Assembly (NCBI GenBank): GCA_043228905.1
Contig: JBHGNT010000004.1
Location: forward strand, 16,802,001-16,866,000
Reading direction: 5' to 3'
DNA length: 64,000 nucleotides
Source of the DNA: Azolla caroliniana
Lineage: Eukaryota; Polypodiophyta
Shown: piece after piece, positions 55,693 through 64,000 of the stretch
Position numbering within the stretch: position 1 is the stretch's first letter
How the letters are laid out: every line of letters begins with the position of its first letter
Notes under the pieces: model-generated
What the model was told of the DNA's origin: nothing
The model's database searches: none
The model's input: the letters and a program-made list of their open reading frames with translations, nothing else
Position numbers and translations under genes: made by a program

Positions 55693-56558
55693 GTTGCACA
55701 CTATGTGGAAATTATATTTTTGTCCCTCCGGATAGAGAATGGAGTGCTCGGTGAGAACCGGAAGAAAACGGCATACCGGCAAGAAGGAAGAAAACGGCAT
55801 ACCGGCAAGGAGGGAAAACGGCATACCGGCAAGAAGGAGGGAAAACGGCATACCGGCAAGGAGGAAAAACGGCATACCGGCAAGGAAGAAAACGGCATAC
55901 CGGCAAGGAAGAGCCGGATAAAGAGACATAAATGTAAAAAGAAAGGAAATACTCACTACTGCGCAGGGCGTGATTCGAACTCTGCACCTCCACGTTGACA
56001 AACCCCAACCTTACCATTACATTAACTTATCTTAAGTGTTTTAAATATAGATTTAATACGTATAAGACCTTTATTTATGCATACCTTTATTAAAAGGTAA
56101 ATCGTGTATTTTTTTAATATATGAAAAAGAAAAACGCGAGACACTAAAAATAACTCATGCACATCTAGCGTGCATGAGCCCTATACTTAGGAAATAAAAA
56201 AGCATCACATGCACATTTTAGTGGACATGAACACTAAAAAAAAAGCATGAAGCCATGCTTAGCTCTTCCTTCCTTATATAAGGAGGAGAGAAATATGTAA
56301 AGGGTTGTTGATTATTTGGATTAAGTATTAATTAATACAAAAATTATTCGTGGGATTCACGATTTATACGTCTACTTCTCTCTTAACACCCTAAGTACCA
56401 ATTAATATAGTATACTCGTGTGATTCACGAGTTTCTTATCTTTCTCTTCGTTATTTATTCATAATTAATCTCTATCTCACGAACTTCTTTCTCCTAGTCC
56501 AAGACCTCTGTGGTTCCCACCCGACTCACGCAACGATCCGGAGCCGAAAGGCACGACA
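55680..56558 (+). repeat. G5 3' LTR
   Basis: 879 bp, one visible difference from the 5' LTR. Its first 13 bases encode the last codons of pol and the stop. Confidence 0.95.
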
Positions 56559-56826
56559 ACGCCTCTTTGGGCATCTTGGCGTCTCGAATGTGGCTAAGCA
56601 TGCGATCGTGGACACATGTTGCCAAGCAATACATGACTCGACTAGCCGCTTGCTCCCATGTTGCGTAGTCGGCGTTATTTGAGTCGGGTCAATTTTCTTG
56701 AGCGTCGTTGATGTAGCTCCAATACCCTTGGCCGACGAAGTATTGGGTCATCTTGTACTCCCAAGATGAATAATTGCTCCGGTCTAGGTTTTCACTAGGG
56801 AGCGAGCTACCCATTTGTGTATTCAT
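56559..56826 (-). pseudogene. Copia B gag, N-terminal part
   Basis: On the minus strand the ATG at 56826 begins MNTQMGSSLPSENLDRSNYS and SWEYKMTQYFVGQGYWSYIN, a typical Ty1/copia gag start. TGA after DAQEN is an in-frame stop. It runs to RMLSHIRDAKMPKEA and is then cut by G5. Confidence 0.88.
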
Positions 56827-56985
56827 GTTGATTGTAATGTCTTCTCTTCTTTTGCTTTTCTTCCTTCGATCACGTACACGTGCTACGTAGCGGCACTACG
56901 GTAGCCGATAGCCGGATTTTGTCGTCGGCATCTCGAACACACAATCACGGAGTCGGGTGGGCTTAGTGGATTTTCTAAACCACAC

Positions 56986-56997
56986 GCTCTGATACCA
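56986..56997 (-). promoter_or_regulatory. Copia B primer binding site
   Basis: GCTCTGATACCA, which on the minus strand is TGGTATCAGAGC, directly next to the LTR end. It is the initiator tRNA-Met site. Confidence 0.92.
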
Positions 56998-58603
56998 TGT
57001 TAAGAATTAGGAGATTAATTAAGCAAGGGTTAATTAGTACCTAATTATGTGATTAGTTTATAAGCGGAAGATTAAGTGATATATGTGTGTATGTGTGTGA
57101 GAGGAAGAGAGAAAGAGAGAAAGAAAGAAAGAAAGATATATTAACATCTTCTAAGGCCAAATTTGGCCCATGAGACAATTGGTTTACAACAAAATGAGTA
57201 TTTATCCAGTCATCATAACTAAAATAAAATAAAGTAAACATAGAACTTAAGCTAAAAGAGTTCTAGTAGTGTACAATATGTGGTATACTCTATAAAGGAA
57301 GTGACTTACACTAATCCTAATTTTATTTCCACCCAAGCCTCTCGAAAAGAAGTGGGGGGTCAAAGGGTTTTGAGGTGGGTGTGACCCGTGGTTCCAATGT
57401 AGAGAGTGCCCTAGCCATGGCTTCTAGGCGGTGTAGCTCACGTTCCCTTATTTTCATTATTGCTTCCACACCACGTCAAGTTGCTTTGAAACCCGACACC
57501 CGAGGATGTCTAGTTCTTCTTTGGTTTTTTGCCTCATCAAGGGAAAGGCCGAGTGGTGCAAGTGTGTCGACATTTGTTGGCTCCCCATGTTCCTAAAAAA
57601 CTCCATTTGTTACATGTTGGTGAACATTAGCAACATTATTGTCAACATTTTGTAACTTATTCTCTCTGTGTTGTTTTAGCTCTAGAATGTATTTGCCTAA
57701 TTTCTTTATATCTAGAGTATCTAATAGTTTGGGGAGGGTGGGAGAGGAACCAAGTATGTCTTGGTATTTTGCCCTTATCTCGGCGTAGATTGGGCACTTG
57801 CATGTAAAGTGATACTCATCCTCTATCTCTATGTGACATAACCTACATATCCTTTCCTCCCTAGGGACTCCATTAGTACGACCATTCTCAATCTCAAGTT
57901 GGTGAGATGATATTCTAAGTTGTCCAATGGCAACCCTTAGTGCATGTGGTAAGAATACATCTAGATATTTTGGCCGCGTGATAAAACCTAACTTAGAGAA
58001 GTGCATGAAGTGTTCCTTATAGTACAACATTTTAGATGGGAGTGGCTCTCGTGGGGTGATCCGTTTATACCGAGTGTAAATTTGCCATATGTCTTGGCGT
58101 ATTACTTTATTGCGGTCCTCGTGAGAGATTGAAGTGTTATCAATCGTGTGGTTATACCTAAGGGGAGGTAGGTTATTAATGTCTAGACCATTCACAAGAA
58201 GCCAACTCACCATCATGCCATACCATGAGCTAGTATAGTCGGACTCATACAATGATCGAGAGGCCTTAAAGGTTTGATGAGAGAGAGAGAGAGACAACAC
58301 AAGATGGGGGATGAGTAAGTATATTAAATTAGCATTATCATCATCATCATACAAAAATACCCACAATGAGGTATATATACATCTCATGTGCAAAGGTGCA
58401 CATGTGTGAGTAGAATATATGTACTACTGTGTAAGTCCTATATTAAATGTACTTAGGAGTGGAGGATCTAGAATATCCCACTTAAGTACAAGGTCCTATT
58501 TAAGGCGTTATGGTCAACACTTTTGACTAGATTCTATCTAGGTAACTACGAAGTTACATTGTTGACTAACTAACTAAACTAAATTGAGCTTGATCTCTCA
58601 ACA
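56998..58603 (-). repeat. Copia B 5' LTR, split by a LINE
   Basis: LTR sequence at 56998-57135 and from about 58277 to 58603 matches 22841-23284. The ~1.14 kb in the middle is foreign. The break falls in the (GA)n tract of the LTR. Confidence 0.9.
57136..58276 (-). mobile_element. 5'-truncated LINE inserted in the copia B LTR
   Basis: The minus-strand frame from about 58265 to the stop at 57595-57593 encodes the end of a LINE ORF2: LRISSHQLEIENGRTNG, then ERICRLCHIEIEDEYHFTCK followed by CPIYAEIR. This is the CCHC zinc-binding tail found after RT in plant LINEs. RT itself is missing. About 460 bp of 3' UTR follow (57592-57136), ending in a (TTTC)n tail. The frame stays open into LTR sequence at its start (VLSLSLSHQTFKAS), which is a chance fusion through the GA repeat. 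Confidence 0.75.
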
Positions 58604-59521
58604 GATGGAAATGATGTAGGATGTACTCATCATCCGATGACAAGTTGAAGCTATTGGGCACACTACCAAGCCAGATTCAATGTTTGCAGAAGAATGACGA
58701 TCTGTGGACGAAATAGCTAAGGTGTTGAAGCGCTTCAACATGGAGAATGCGAACCCAACATCAACTCCACTATCGACGTTGATTTGACTATTGGACAAAG
58801 AATCTCCTTCAATGGATGAGGAAAGAGAGCTCAATAGGAAGATGCGTTATGCGTCGGCCGTAGGAAGTATCATGTATACGATGGTGGCGACCCGACTTGA
58901 CCTTGCCTATGCCGTAGGAGTCATCAACGACTACATGTCAAACCCAAGATAGAAGCATTGGGAGGCCGTCAAGCACATCTTCAAGTATCTAAGAGGAACC
59001 AAAGATGTACAGCAGACGTTCGGATCGACAAAACCGACCGAAGTTGAAGGTTATACCGACTCCGACTATGCCAGAAATACGGACAATTGGAAGTCAACAT
59101 TAGGCTATGTCTTCACCTATGGCGGTGGCACCATATCATGGAGGTCGAAGCTGCAAGAGTGCACGACATTGTCTACCACCGAGGCCGAGTACATAGATGC
59201 ATCAGAGGCAGCGTAGGAAGCAATCTGGCTGCCTTGACTGTCAACCGACTTCTCAGCAACAAGTCGAATCAACCACCCACCATCGATCATCTATTATGAC
59301 TCATAGAGCGCAGTACACCTCATTTGGAACCTAGTCTATCACGCGAAGATGAAACACATTGAGGTGCGGTTTCATCATATCCGGAAACTCGTAATAGAGA
59401 AGAAGCTCGAAGTCCAGAAGATTGACACCGAGGTGAACATCGTCGATTGCCTGACGAAGCCACTCCTAGAACAAATCTTCGGAACACTAAGGATGAAGAT
59501 GGGACTACGACAAACGACATA
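58604..59521 (+). pseudogene. Copia A gag remnant fused to RT end and RNase H
   Basis: Begins with gag (MEMM, stop, DVLII, QVEAIGHTTKPDSMFAEE, SVDEIAK). At about 58714 it jumps to the end of RT (VLKRFNMENANPTSTPL). Then come ASAVGSIMYTMVATRLDLAY and RNase H with EGYTDSDYARNTDNWKSTLG, CTTLSTTEAEYIDASEAA, AKMKHIEVRFHHIR and NIVDCLTKPLLEQIF, typical of Ty1/copia. Stops are scattered (for example after EAA). The deletion took protease, integrase and most of RT. Confidence 0.9.
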
Positions 59522-60028
59522 GCAAAAGAGTGCCAAACAAGGATCATAAGGTAAGTCGAAGACCAACCTGATCAAACGAGCCGACAAGGCAAAGTCAAAA
59601 GAATCAGAATACCAAGAAGCTGAAGACGCAACATTGAGCGAGGACACCGACTGGAAAGGAAATGATCGAGAGGCGAATGAACTCTGATACAAATCGAGGA
59701 TCCAGCGAGGAGCACAGGAGCAGAAACGAGTGGGACGGCAAACAGTCAACACAAGGCCGAAATCGAGAATCGAACATAAGCCGACTCCGACAAACGAGCC
59801 AATTCGAACGAAAAACGCTTTGAACAAGTCAATTCGACCGACTCAAATCAGTCGAACCTTGAGACTAGCCGAACTATGCTAGACATCGACTTCACCTTTG
59901 CCGAGTCGGCTATATGCCGACTGACTTGTAACATAAATTTAGATTAATTTTGTAATCTAGGTTTATGGGGGAGATAACCCCAAATCACTTGTATACATAG
60001 GAAAGAGTAGTCCTTTTACGAGGGAGTT
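59522..60028 (+). other. Copia A 3' untranslated region
   Basis: No gene. TCGGC/GCCGA-rich stretch, then AT-rich sequence with GGTTTATGGGGGAGATAACCCC. ACGAGGGAGTT just before the LTR is a weak polypurine tract. Confidence 0.6.
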
Positions 60029-60208
60029 TGTTGGCATAAAAGGCCGACTCCTTCCACTTTGTATCCTAAGTGTGAACGCGTCCTTGAGCTAGCACTTGAG
60101 TATGTAAGCTCAACCCTAACATTGTAACAAATACCTTATTCTTGTATCTTGAGTCTCAAAGGGTGTAAGAGTTACAAAATAATGACAACTTCCATTAGAG
60201 CTCTAATA
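60029..60208 (+). repeat. Copia A 3' LTR, truncated
   Basis: Matches the 5' LTR from TGTTGGCATAAAAGG to CTTCCATT-AGCTCTA and then gives way to a reverse LTR of another family. The last ~90 bp are lost. Confidence 0.82.
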
Positions 60209-60211
60209 CCA

Positions 60212-60639
60212 TGTAAAAAGTTACGTGCCGAAGCGTGAAAGACAAACACAACCGGTTGAGCCAAACAACACAATACATGAGACAGTTAGGAAAACACAAA
60301 GGTTGGAAATAGAGACAAAGTACATAGAGAGAGATTGAGTAAGCAGACAACAACAACTTCTATTCAAAACAATAATTCTCAATACTTACAATGTGCTCAC
60401 AAAGCACTTTATATACAAGCCTTTGACAATAGGCTGATACAAGTACTGGCACAAGTACTAAATGCTCACTTATGAGCTCTGACAACTAATTAGCCTATAA
60501 TATTCCTATTACTAAAATAGGAATATAGGTCCTAATAGCCATACGACCATGTCAGACTATGGTCGTACGACCCAGTTGTCTTGTCGGCCCTTATGGCCCA
60601 CAGTCAGATCGTCTTCAGTCGGATGATTGTTGAGAGACA
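60212..60639 (-). mobile_element. Reverse copia-type LTR, unpaired
   Basis: Plus-strand ends TGTAAAAAG and GAGAGACA. GCTCTAATACCA just before it is, on the minus strand, TGGTATTAGAGC, one base off the tRNA-Met primer site. GCACTTTATATACAAGC (60400-60416) is a TATA box on the minus strand. The internal region that should lie to the left is absent; copia A LTR is there instead. Confidence 0.6.
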
Positions 60640-61574
60640 TATGTCATCACTATGTTGATCATTACCATTTATAGATCATGCGGCCCAAATGCGAATGCAT
60701 GATGCCACAACAAATATAGAACTAGAGTCGGCACAAGAAACAGAAGTCGAGATGAATGTAGAAGTTGATGAAAGGGAACAAATGAAGTTAGAAGCACATT
60801 AAACTATAGAAGCACTTCAACTGCTCGAGCAAGGATCAAGAGCAATGAACTAGGCAGTTGTTGAGTGTTGCGGCAACTCATGGCAAATTTGTGAAAAGAG
60901 TTGCTCTAATCTATGGGCGCATCGACAACAACCAATATGGCATCCGGAGGTTCAATAAGTTAGAAGCAACAAATTGGTGTGAAAAGACGAGCCACATCCA
61001 ACATTTTGCAAGAACTTATTGGCAGCTCCCCAAACATGACCAAAACACACAACGGAACACTGCAAAGAGGTGCTCGTTGTGCTAAGAGGCAATTGCCAAT
61101 ATCTGAGATAGAGAAGGTCTAGTGTTTGCATTGTGATGGCTTTACACTAACTTCAAGAGACTCTAATGCAAATTATTGCAAAAACTATGGGGTGTATCTT
61201 GCCCTCCTCTGAACAAGAGCCATGATCTCCGAGTTCTTGTTTACATTAGATCTTGTGAATTTTTATGTTTGTAGTGTTTGTAGTTGGTATGTGTACAACT
61301 CTGAGATTTTGATCTTTGAACACGTATGGCCTAATTGGTGGCTAAAATTGTTGACAATTTGTTTACATTCAATGTTGGACCAAGGTTTTGGTGAGTTTTT
61401 ATATGGAAAACTCAGAAATTTTGTTTTTCGAAAATGTTTTTGATATTTGTGGGTAATCTTAGAATTGTTTTTAGAAAATAGTCTTTTCAACCAAATTAGC
61501 TGGGTTAGGTGAAGTAGTCGGATTGTAAATTCGGTCCCGGTTCAGAGAAAAAGCATTCGGTTTAGAACTTGAAG
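60640..61574 (+). other. Interior (right part) of the inverted-repeat element
   Basis: No intact gene. Short frames such as 60858-61085 show no family I know. By position this is the right-hand interior of the element whose ends are 20337 and 61728. It holds a CTGGGTTAGGTGAAG unit near 61501 that matches the left subterminal array in reverse. Confidence 0.4.
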
Positions 61575-61728
61575 AGAGAAGGTTAGGCGTGATAGAGGCT
61601 CGTTAGAGCCGAGTTGGTTTTTAGGCGTGCGCTTTTTGTGAATAGAGAGATTTGGAAACGTGTCCTGCAGTGTCGATGACCGTGATGTCCTCACCAAGCG
61701 TCTTTATTATTTGGTAGCAAATAGAAAC
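61575..61728 (-). repeat. Right long terminal inverted repeat
   Basis: Reverse complement of 20337-20507 with gaps; ends TTATTTGGTAGCAAATAGAA plus AC. See the left repeat. Confidence 0.7.
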
Positions 61729-62521
61729 ACAAACAAAAATCCCCACGTTGATTATTGGTCAAATACCAACATTAAAAAGATCTATTGATAGAAATATTTG
61801 TCCATTCTTTTGTCTTTGTCTTTTCCATTTTCCCTCGAATCCTCCAAAGTGTCTTCTTAAAACCTTGTGATGATCAACCCACCGAATTTGCGTCTAGCTT
61901 CAAACCAATATGTATGTTAGAGACGTAAATTTATCCTCGTCAACTCTTGACCCCTTGATGGTATAATTCTATGGATCATTGGTATTAAGAATCTTTTCAC
62001 CGCCATTGAAGGAGTCTATCGAAAGATAGAGTAACATCAAAATATGTGATTCTAACGAGATTGACGAGCCTATGGATTTTATTTATTTATCAACAATCAA
62101 AGATGTAGACTCAAAGAGTAAACCATTTTTTTGTCCCTTGAGAGAATCCTTGTGTTGAGGAAGGATACATACATACATACATACATACATACATTATTAC
62201 ATACATACATGTGCTGCCTTAGTTTAAAATTGAACACCAAGGAAATTGGATAAGCGATTTAAAAGCCTCGATGTGCATACGTACATATACTGTATACATA
62301 CATACATACATGCATGCAATTTGATTGACGGACGAAAGGAATCCGGCCGCAAAACATCGCCGTCAAACCTAACGCCGTCAAACCTAACGCCGTCAAATTT
62401 GTACTGTCCTTCTGCACACACATGGCACCCTTAGCCCTCTCTGCTCTGCTCTGCTCTCCAGTTTCTCTCTGCCTATAATACACATGTTGAATCGAAGGAA
62501 GTTGTCAGCGAAAGGAAGAGA
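61729..62521. other. Intergenic, upstream of the PPR gene
   Basis: No gene. A (CATA)n microsatellite at 62167-62215 and a second at 62294-62311. Three copies of ACGCCGTCAAACCTA-like units at about 62358-62400, and (CTGCT)n near 62440-62457, lie in the likely promoter and leader of the PPR gene. Confidence 0.6.
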
Positions 62522-64000
62522 ATGATCCCTAGAACAAGAAGAAGAGGAATCCTCCAGCCTCTGAACAGAGTTTTCCATCGTCCAGCTTTTCTTTCAAATC
62601 CTCATGAGCACGAGGCTTCGTTCCTTCAGAATGCGGACCAAGAAAGAACTGTTCTGAATCATCGTTATAAACATCTTCCCTCAGAGTTTGAACAACGCCA
62701 AGTTTTACCCGATTTGCTTAGACAGCAAACTGATCCCGAAGAAGCATATCGCGTTTTCGATCATTTCCGAAAAAATAGTGGTTCTAATAAGCATAATGAC
62801 GGATCTTATAGTGCAATGTTGAGGTACCTTTGTGAAATGAAGCAATTCAGTTTGTTAGAGAAGCTCTTGGAAGAAATGAAAGATGGAAAGCATTCTATCC
62901 GAGCTTCTGATTTCACGTTCTTGCTAAGAGCTATGAGTGAAGAAGGATTAATACATGAAACATTATGTCTTTTTTATCAAATGAATGACTTTGGTTGTCA
63001 ACCAGTCTCTTTCACATACACATGTGTGTTGAGCACTCTTGTTAAAGCTGGGTATGTGGATGAAGCTATGAAAGTATATAACGAAATGCGAGATTCTGGC
63101 GTTTATATAGATAGCATCACAATTGGTATGTATACTAATTTTCTATGCAAAAAAGATAAGGTGAATGAAGCCTTGAAAGTAGTCGAAAATGTAGCAAGAG
63201 ATTCAGGAAGTGTTGATACTCTGACACTTAATGGACTTGTTGGATTTCTATGCAAAACCAGGAGACCTTATGATGCTTCTAGATATGTAGATAAGATGAA
63301 AAGTTTTAAGATATCAGCAGATGTTGTCACATACAACAAACTAATGAGTGGATATTGCAAAATAGCAAAAGTGGACGAAGCAGTGAGACTTCTTGAGAAG
63401 ATGTCAGAGGAGTCCATCGAACCTAATATTGTTACTTTCAATACTTTGCTCGATGGCTTGTCTAAGCAAGTAAAACCTGATGAGTCTTTGATACTCTTTG
63501 AGAATATGTCGGAACGAGATGTGACAACATATAATATCATATTGAATTGTCTTTGCAAAAGTGGGAAGGTAGAAGAAGCGCAAAAACTTGTGTTTCAGAT
63601 GATTGGGGAAGGTTTTATGCCTACAGTTCACACGTATTCAGCTATCATTCATGGTCTTTTCAAGCTGGGAAATGTGAAAGGAGCTTGTGATCTAACACTT
63701 GCTTTGAAAGAAAAGGATGTTGTTCCTGATACAATACTGTATAATGAAGTGATTGATGGACTATGCAAGATAGGAAGGACGGAAGATGCGTATGTTATGC
63801 TGCAAGATATGACAGAAAATGGCCGTTTTCCAGACAAATACACCTTCAGCTCATTTGTTAATGGATTTTGTAAATTAGGTAGAGTCTTTGATGCAATAGA
63901 CTTTATCAATAATGATATGTCAAAGAGTGGTTGTGTTGCAGATATAATAATATGGACTCCTATCCTCGAGGGTCTTTGCAGAGAAGAGAAAGTTGATCAT
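62522..64000 (+). CDS. P-class pentatricopeptide repeat protein, 3' end outside window
   Basis: The ATG at 62522 opens a frame without stops to the window end (493 codons). An earlier ATG at 62484 is out of frame. The start MIPRTRRRGILQPLNRVFHR is rich in Arg and lacks acids, as in mitochondrial or plastid targeting peptides. From about residue 95, 35-residue PPR units repeat. Clear examples have VVTYNKLMSGYCKIAKVDEA, NIVTFNTLLDGLSK, HTYSAIIHGLFKLGNVKGAC, TILYNEVIDGLCKIGRTEDA and KYTFSSFVNGFCKLGRVFDA. No long or short PLS variants are seen, so it is P-class. Such proteins bind organelle RNA and affect its processing, stability or translation. Lack of introns fits the family. The target cannot be told because the repeat array is incomplete. 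Confidence 0.93.
   Translation, partial: MIPRTRRRGILQPLNRVFHRPAFLSNPHEHEASFLQNADQERTVLNHRYKHLPSEFEQRQVLPDLLRQQTDPEEAYRVFDHFRKNSGSNKHNDGSYSAMLRYLCEMKQFSLLEKLLEEMKDGKHSIRASDFTFLLRAMSEEGLIHETLCLFYQMNDFGCQPVSFTYTCVLSTLVKAGYVDEAMKVYNEMRDSGVYIDSITIGMYTNFLCKKDKVNEALKVVENVARDSGSVDTLTLNGLVGFLCKTRRPYDASRYVDKMKSFKISADVVTYNKLMSGYCKIAKVDEAVRLLEKMSEESIEPNIVTFNTLLDGLSKQVKPDESLILFENMSERDVTTYNIILNCLCKSGKVEEAQKLVFQMIGEGFMPTVHTYSAIIHGLFKLGNVKGACDLTLALKEKDVVPDTILYNEVIDGLCKIGRTEDAYVMLQDMTENGRFPDKYTFSSFVNGFCKLGRVFDAIDFINNDMSKSGCVADIIIWTPILEGLCREEKVDH

Larger units (their letters stand above)
49134..56558 (+). mobile_element. G5: young, apparently intact Ty3/gypsy element
   Basis: LTRs 49134-50012 and 55680-56558 are both 879 bp. 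By eye they differ at one base (TTATATTTC versus TTATCTTTC). Inside are a primer site (50017-50032), an unbroken gag-protease frame, an unbroken RT-RNase H-integrase frame and a polypurine tract TTTGGAGGGGGCGAG (55665-55679). Flanking ACGC on each side (49130-49133, 56559-56562) is a 4-bp duplication, and the copia B gag protein reads across it (AKMPKEA-WANLKK). Near-identical LTRs mean a recent insertion. This is the only element in the window that could still be autonomous. Confidence 0.96.
22841..58603 (-). mobile_element. Copia B: reverse Ty1/copia element with nested gypsy insertions
   Basis: LTRs 22841-23284 and 56998-58603 share the ends TGTTAAGAATTAGG and TCTCTCAACA. The second is longer because a LINE lies inside it. 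Read on the minus strand: LTR, primer site, gag (56826 downward, split by G5), protease and pre-integrase domain (48500-47893), integrase (23900-23430, split by G2), polypurine tract, LTR. RT and RNase H are absent. Flanks are GAAGG and GATGG, an imperfect 5-bp target duplication. G2 and G5 account for about 31 kb of its apparent 35.8 kb. Confidence 0.93.
22382..60208 (+). mobile_element. Copia A: outer Ty1/copia element, internally deleted, holding the nest
   Basis: The 5' LTR 22382-22653 and the 3' LTR fragment 60029-~60208 both begin TGTTGGCATAAAAGGCCGAC. Between them, once nested elements are removed, are a primer site, the first residues of gag, and the end of RT plus RNase H. The gag frame breaks at LWK (22839) and continues with MEMM at 58604 beyond copia B. 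This proves that copia B landed inside copia A. The 5' flank is TTCCA; the 3' flank is lost to a junction with another LTR, so no target duplication can be checked. The element lacks protease, integrase and most of RT and could not move alone. Confidence 0.88.

Noticed and set aside
60200-60639. Complete third copia element next to copia A
   Set aside because: Only one LTR and a near-match primer site are present; no second LTR, gag or pol could be found on either side.

Overview
The window is nuclear DNA of a land plant. Two host genes carry the plant signature. One is a complete 16-exon gene for the AP-5 adaptor subunit zeta (AP5Z1-like, 4011-12238, +). The other is the start of an intronless P-class pentatricopeptide-repeat (PPR) gene, which begins at 62522 (+) and runs off the window end. 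TTTAGGG-type telomere-like repeats, tRNA-Met-type primer sites and chromodomain Ty3/gypsy elements agree with this. The species cannot be fixed from the sequence. The unusual gypsy lineage between 24 and 56 kb would suit a non-seed plant (fern, lycophyte or bryophyte), but that is a weak inference.

Layout. 1-3.1 kb: decayed retroelement scraps (gypsy tail and LTR, a reverse copia LTR, the end of a LINE). 4.0-12.2 kb: the AP5Z1-like gene. 13.65-20.02 kb: a defective chromovirus-type Ty3/gypsy element, here called G1, with both LTRs. 20.34-61.73 kb: a giant nest bounded by long inverted repeats at 20337-20507 and 61575-61728. Those repeats look like the ends of a DNA transposon. Inside it lie, from outside in: copia A (+, 22382-~60208); copia B (-, 22841-58603) inside the gag of copia A; two Ty3/gypsy elements inside copia B, G2 (+, 23908-47892) in its integrase and G5 (+, 49134-56558) in its gag; and inside G2 three more elements. 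These are E3 (-, 25044-29437, a gag-only non-autonomous element), G4 (+, 30367-39443, with an extra ORF after integrase) and G3 (+, ~40286-46421). A LINE tail (57136-58276, -) sits in the upstream LTR of copia B. After the nest come about 0.8 kb of non-coding DNA and the PPR gene.

How the parts fit. G5 is the only element that looks intact: its 879-bp LTRs differ at one position and it has full gag-protease and RT-RNase H-integrase reading frames. Its gag stop codon lies in a run of five T, and the pol frame is open at -1 across that stop. The same arrangement, and the same protein encoded across it, occurs in the older relatives G2 and G3. This is the best candidate in the window for a little-described mechanism (a programmed -1 frameshift at the gag terminator). 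E3 has the same primer site and LTR end as this family but no pol, so it was probably moved in trans. Most in-frame stops in the older copies are single C-to-T or G-to-A changes relative to a sister copy or to the family consensus, as expected from decay of methylated DNA.
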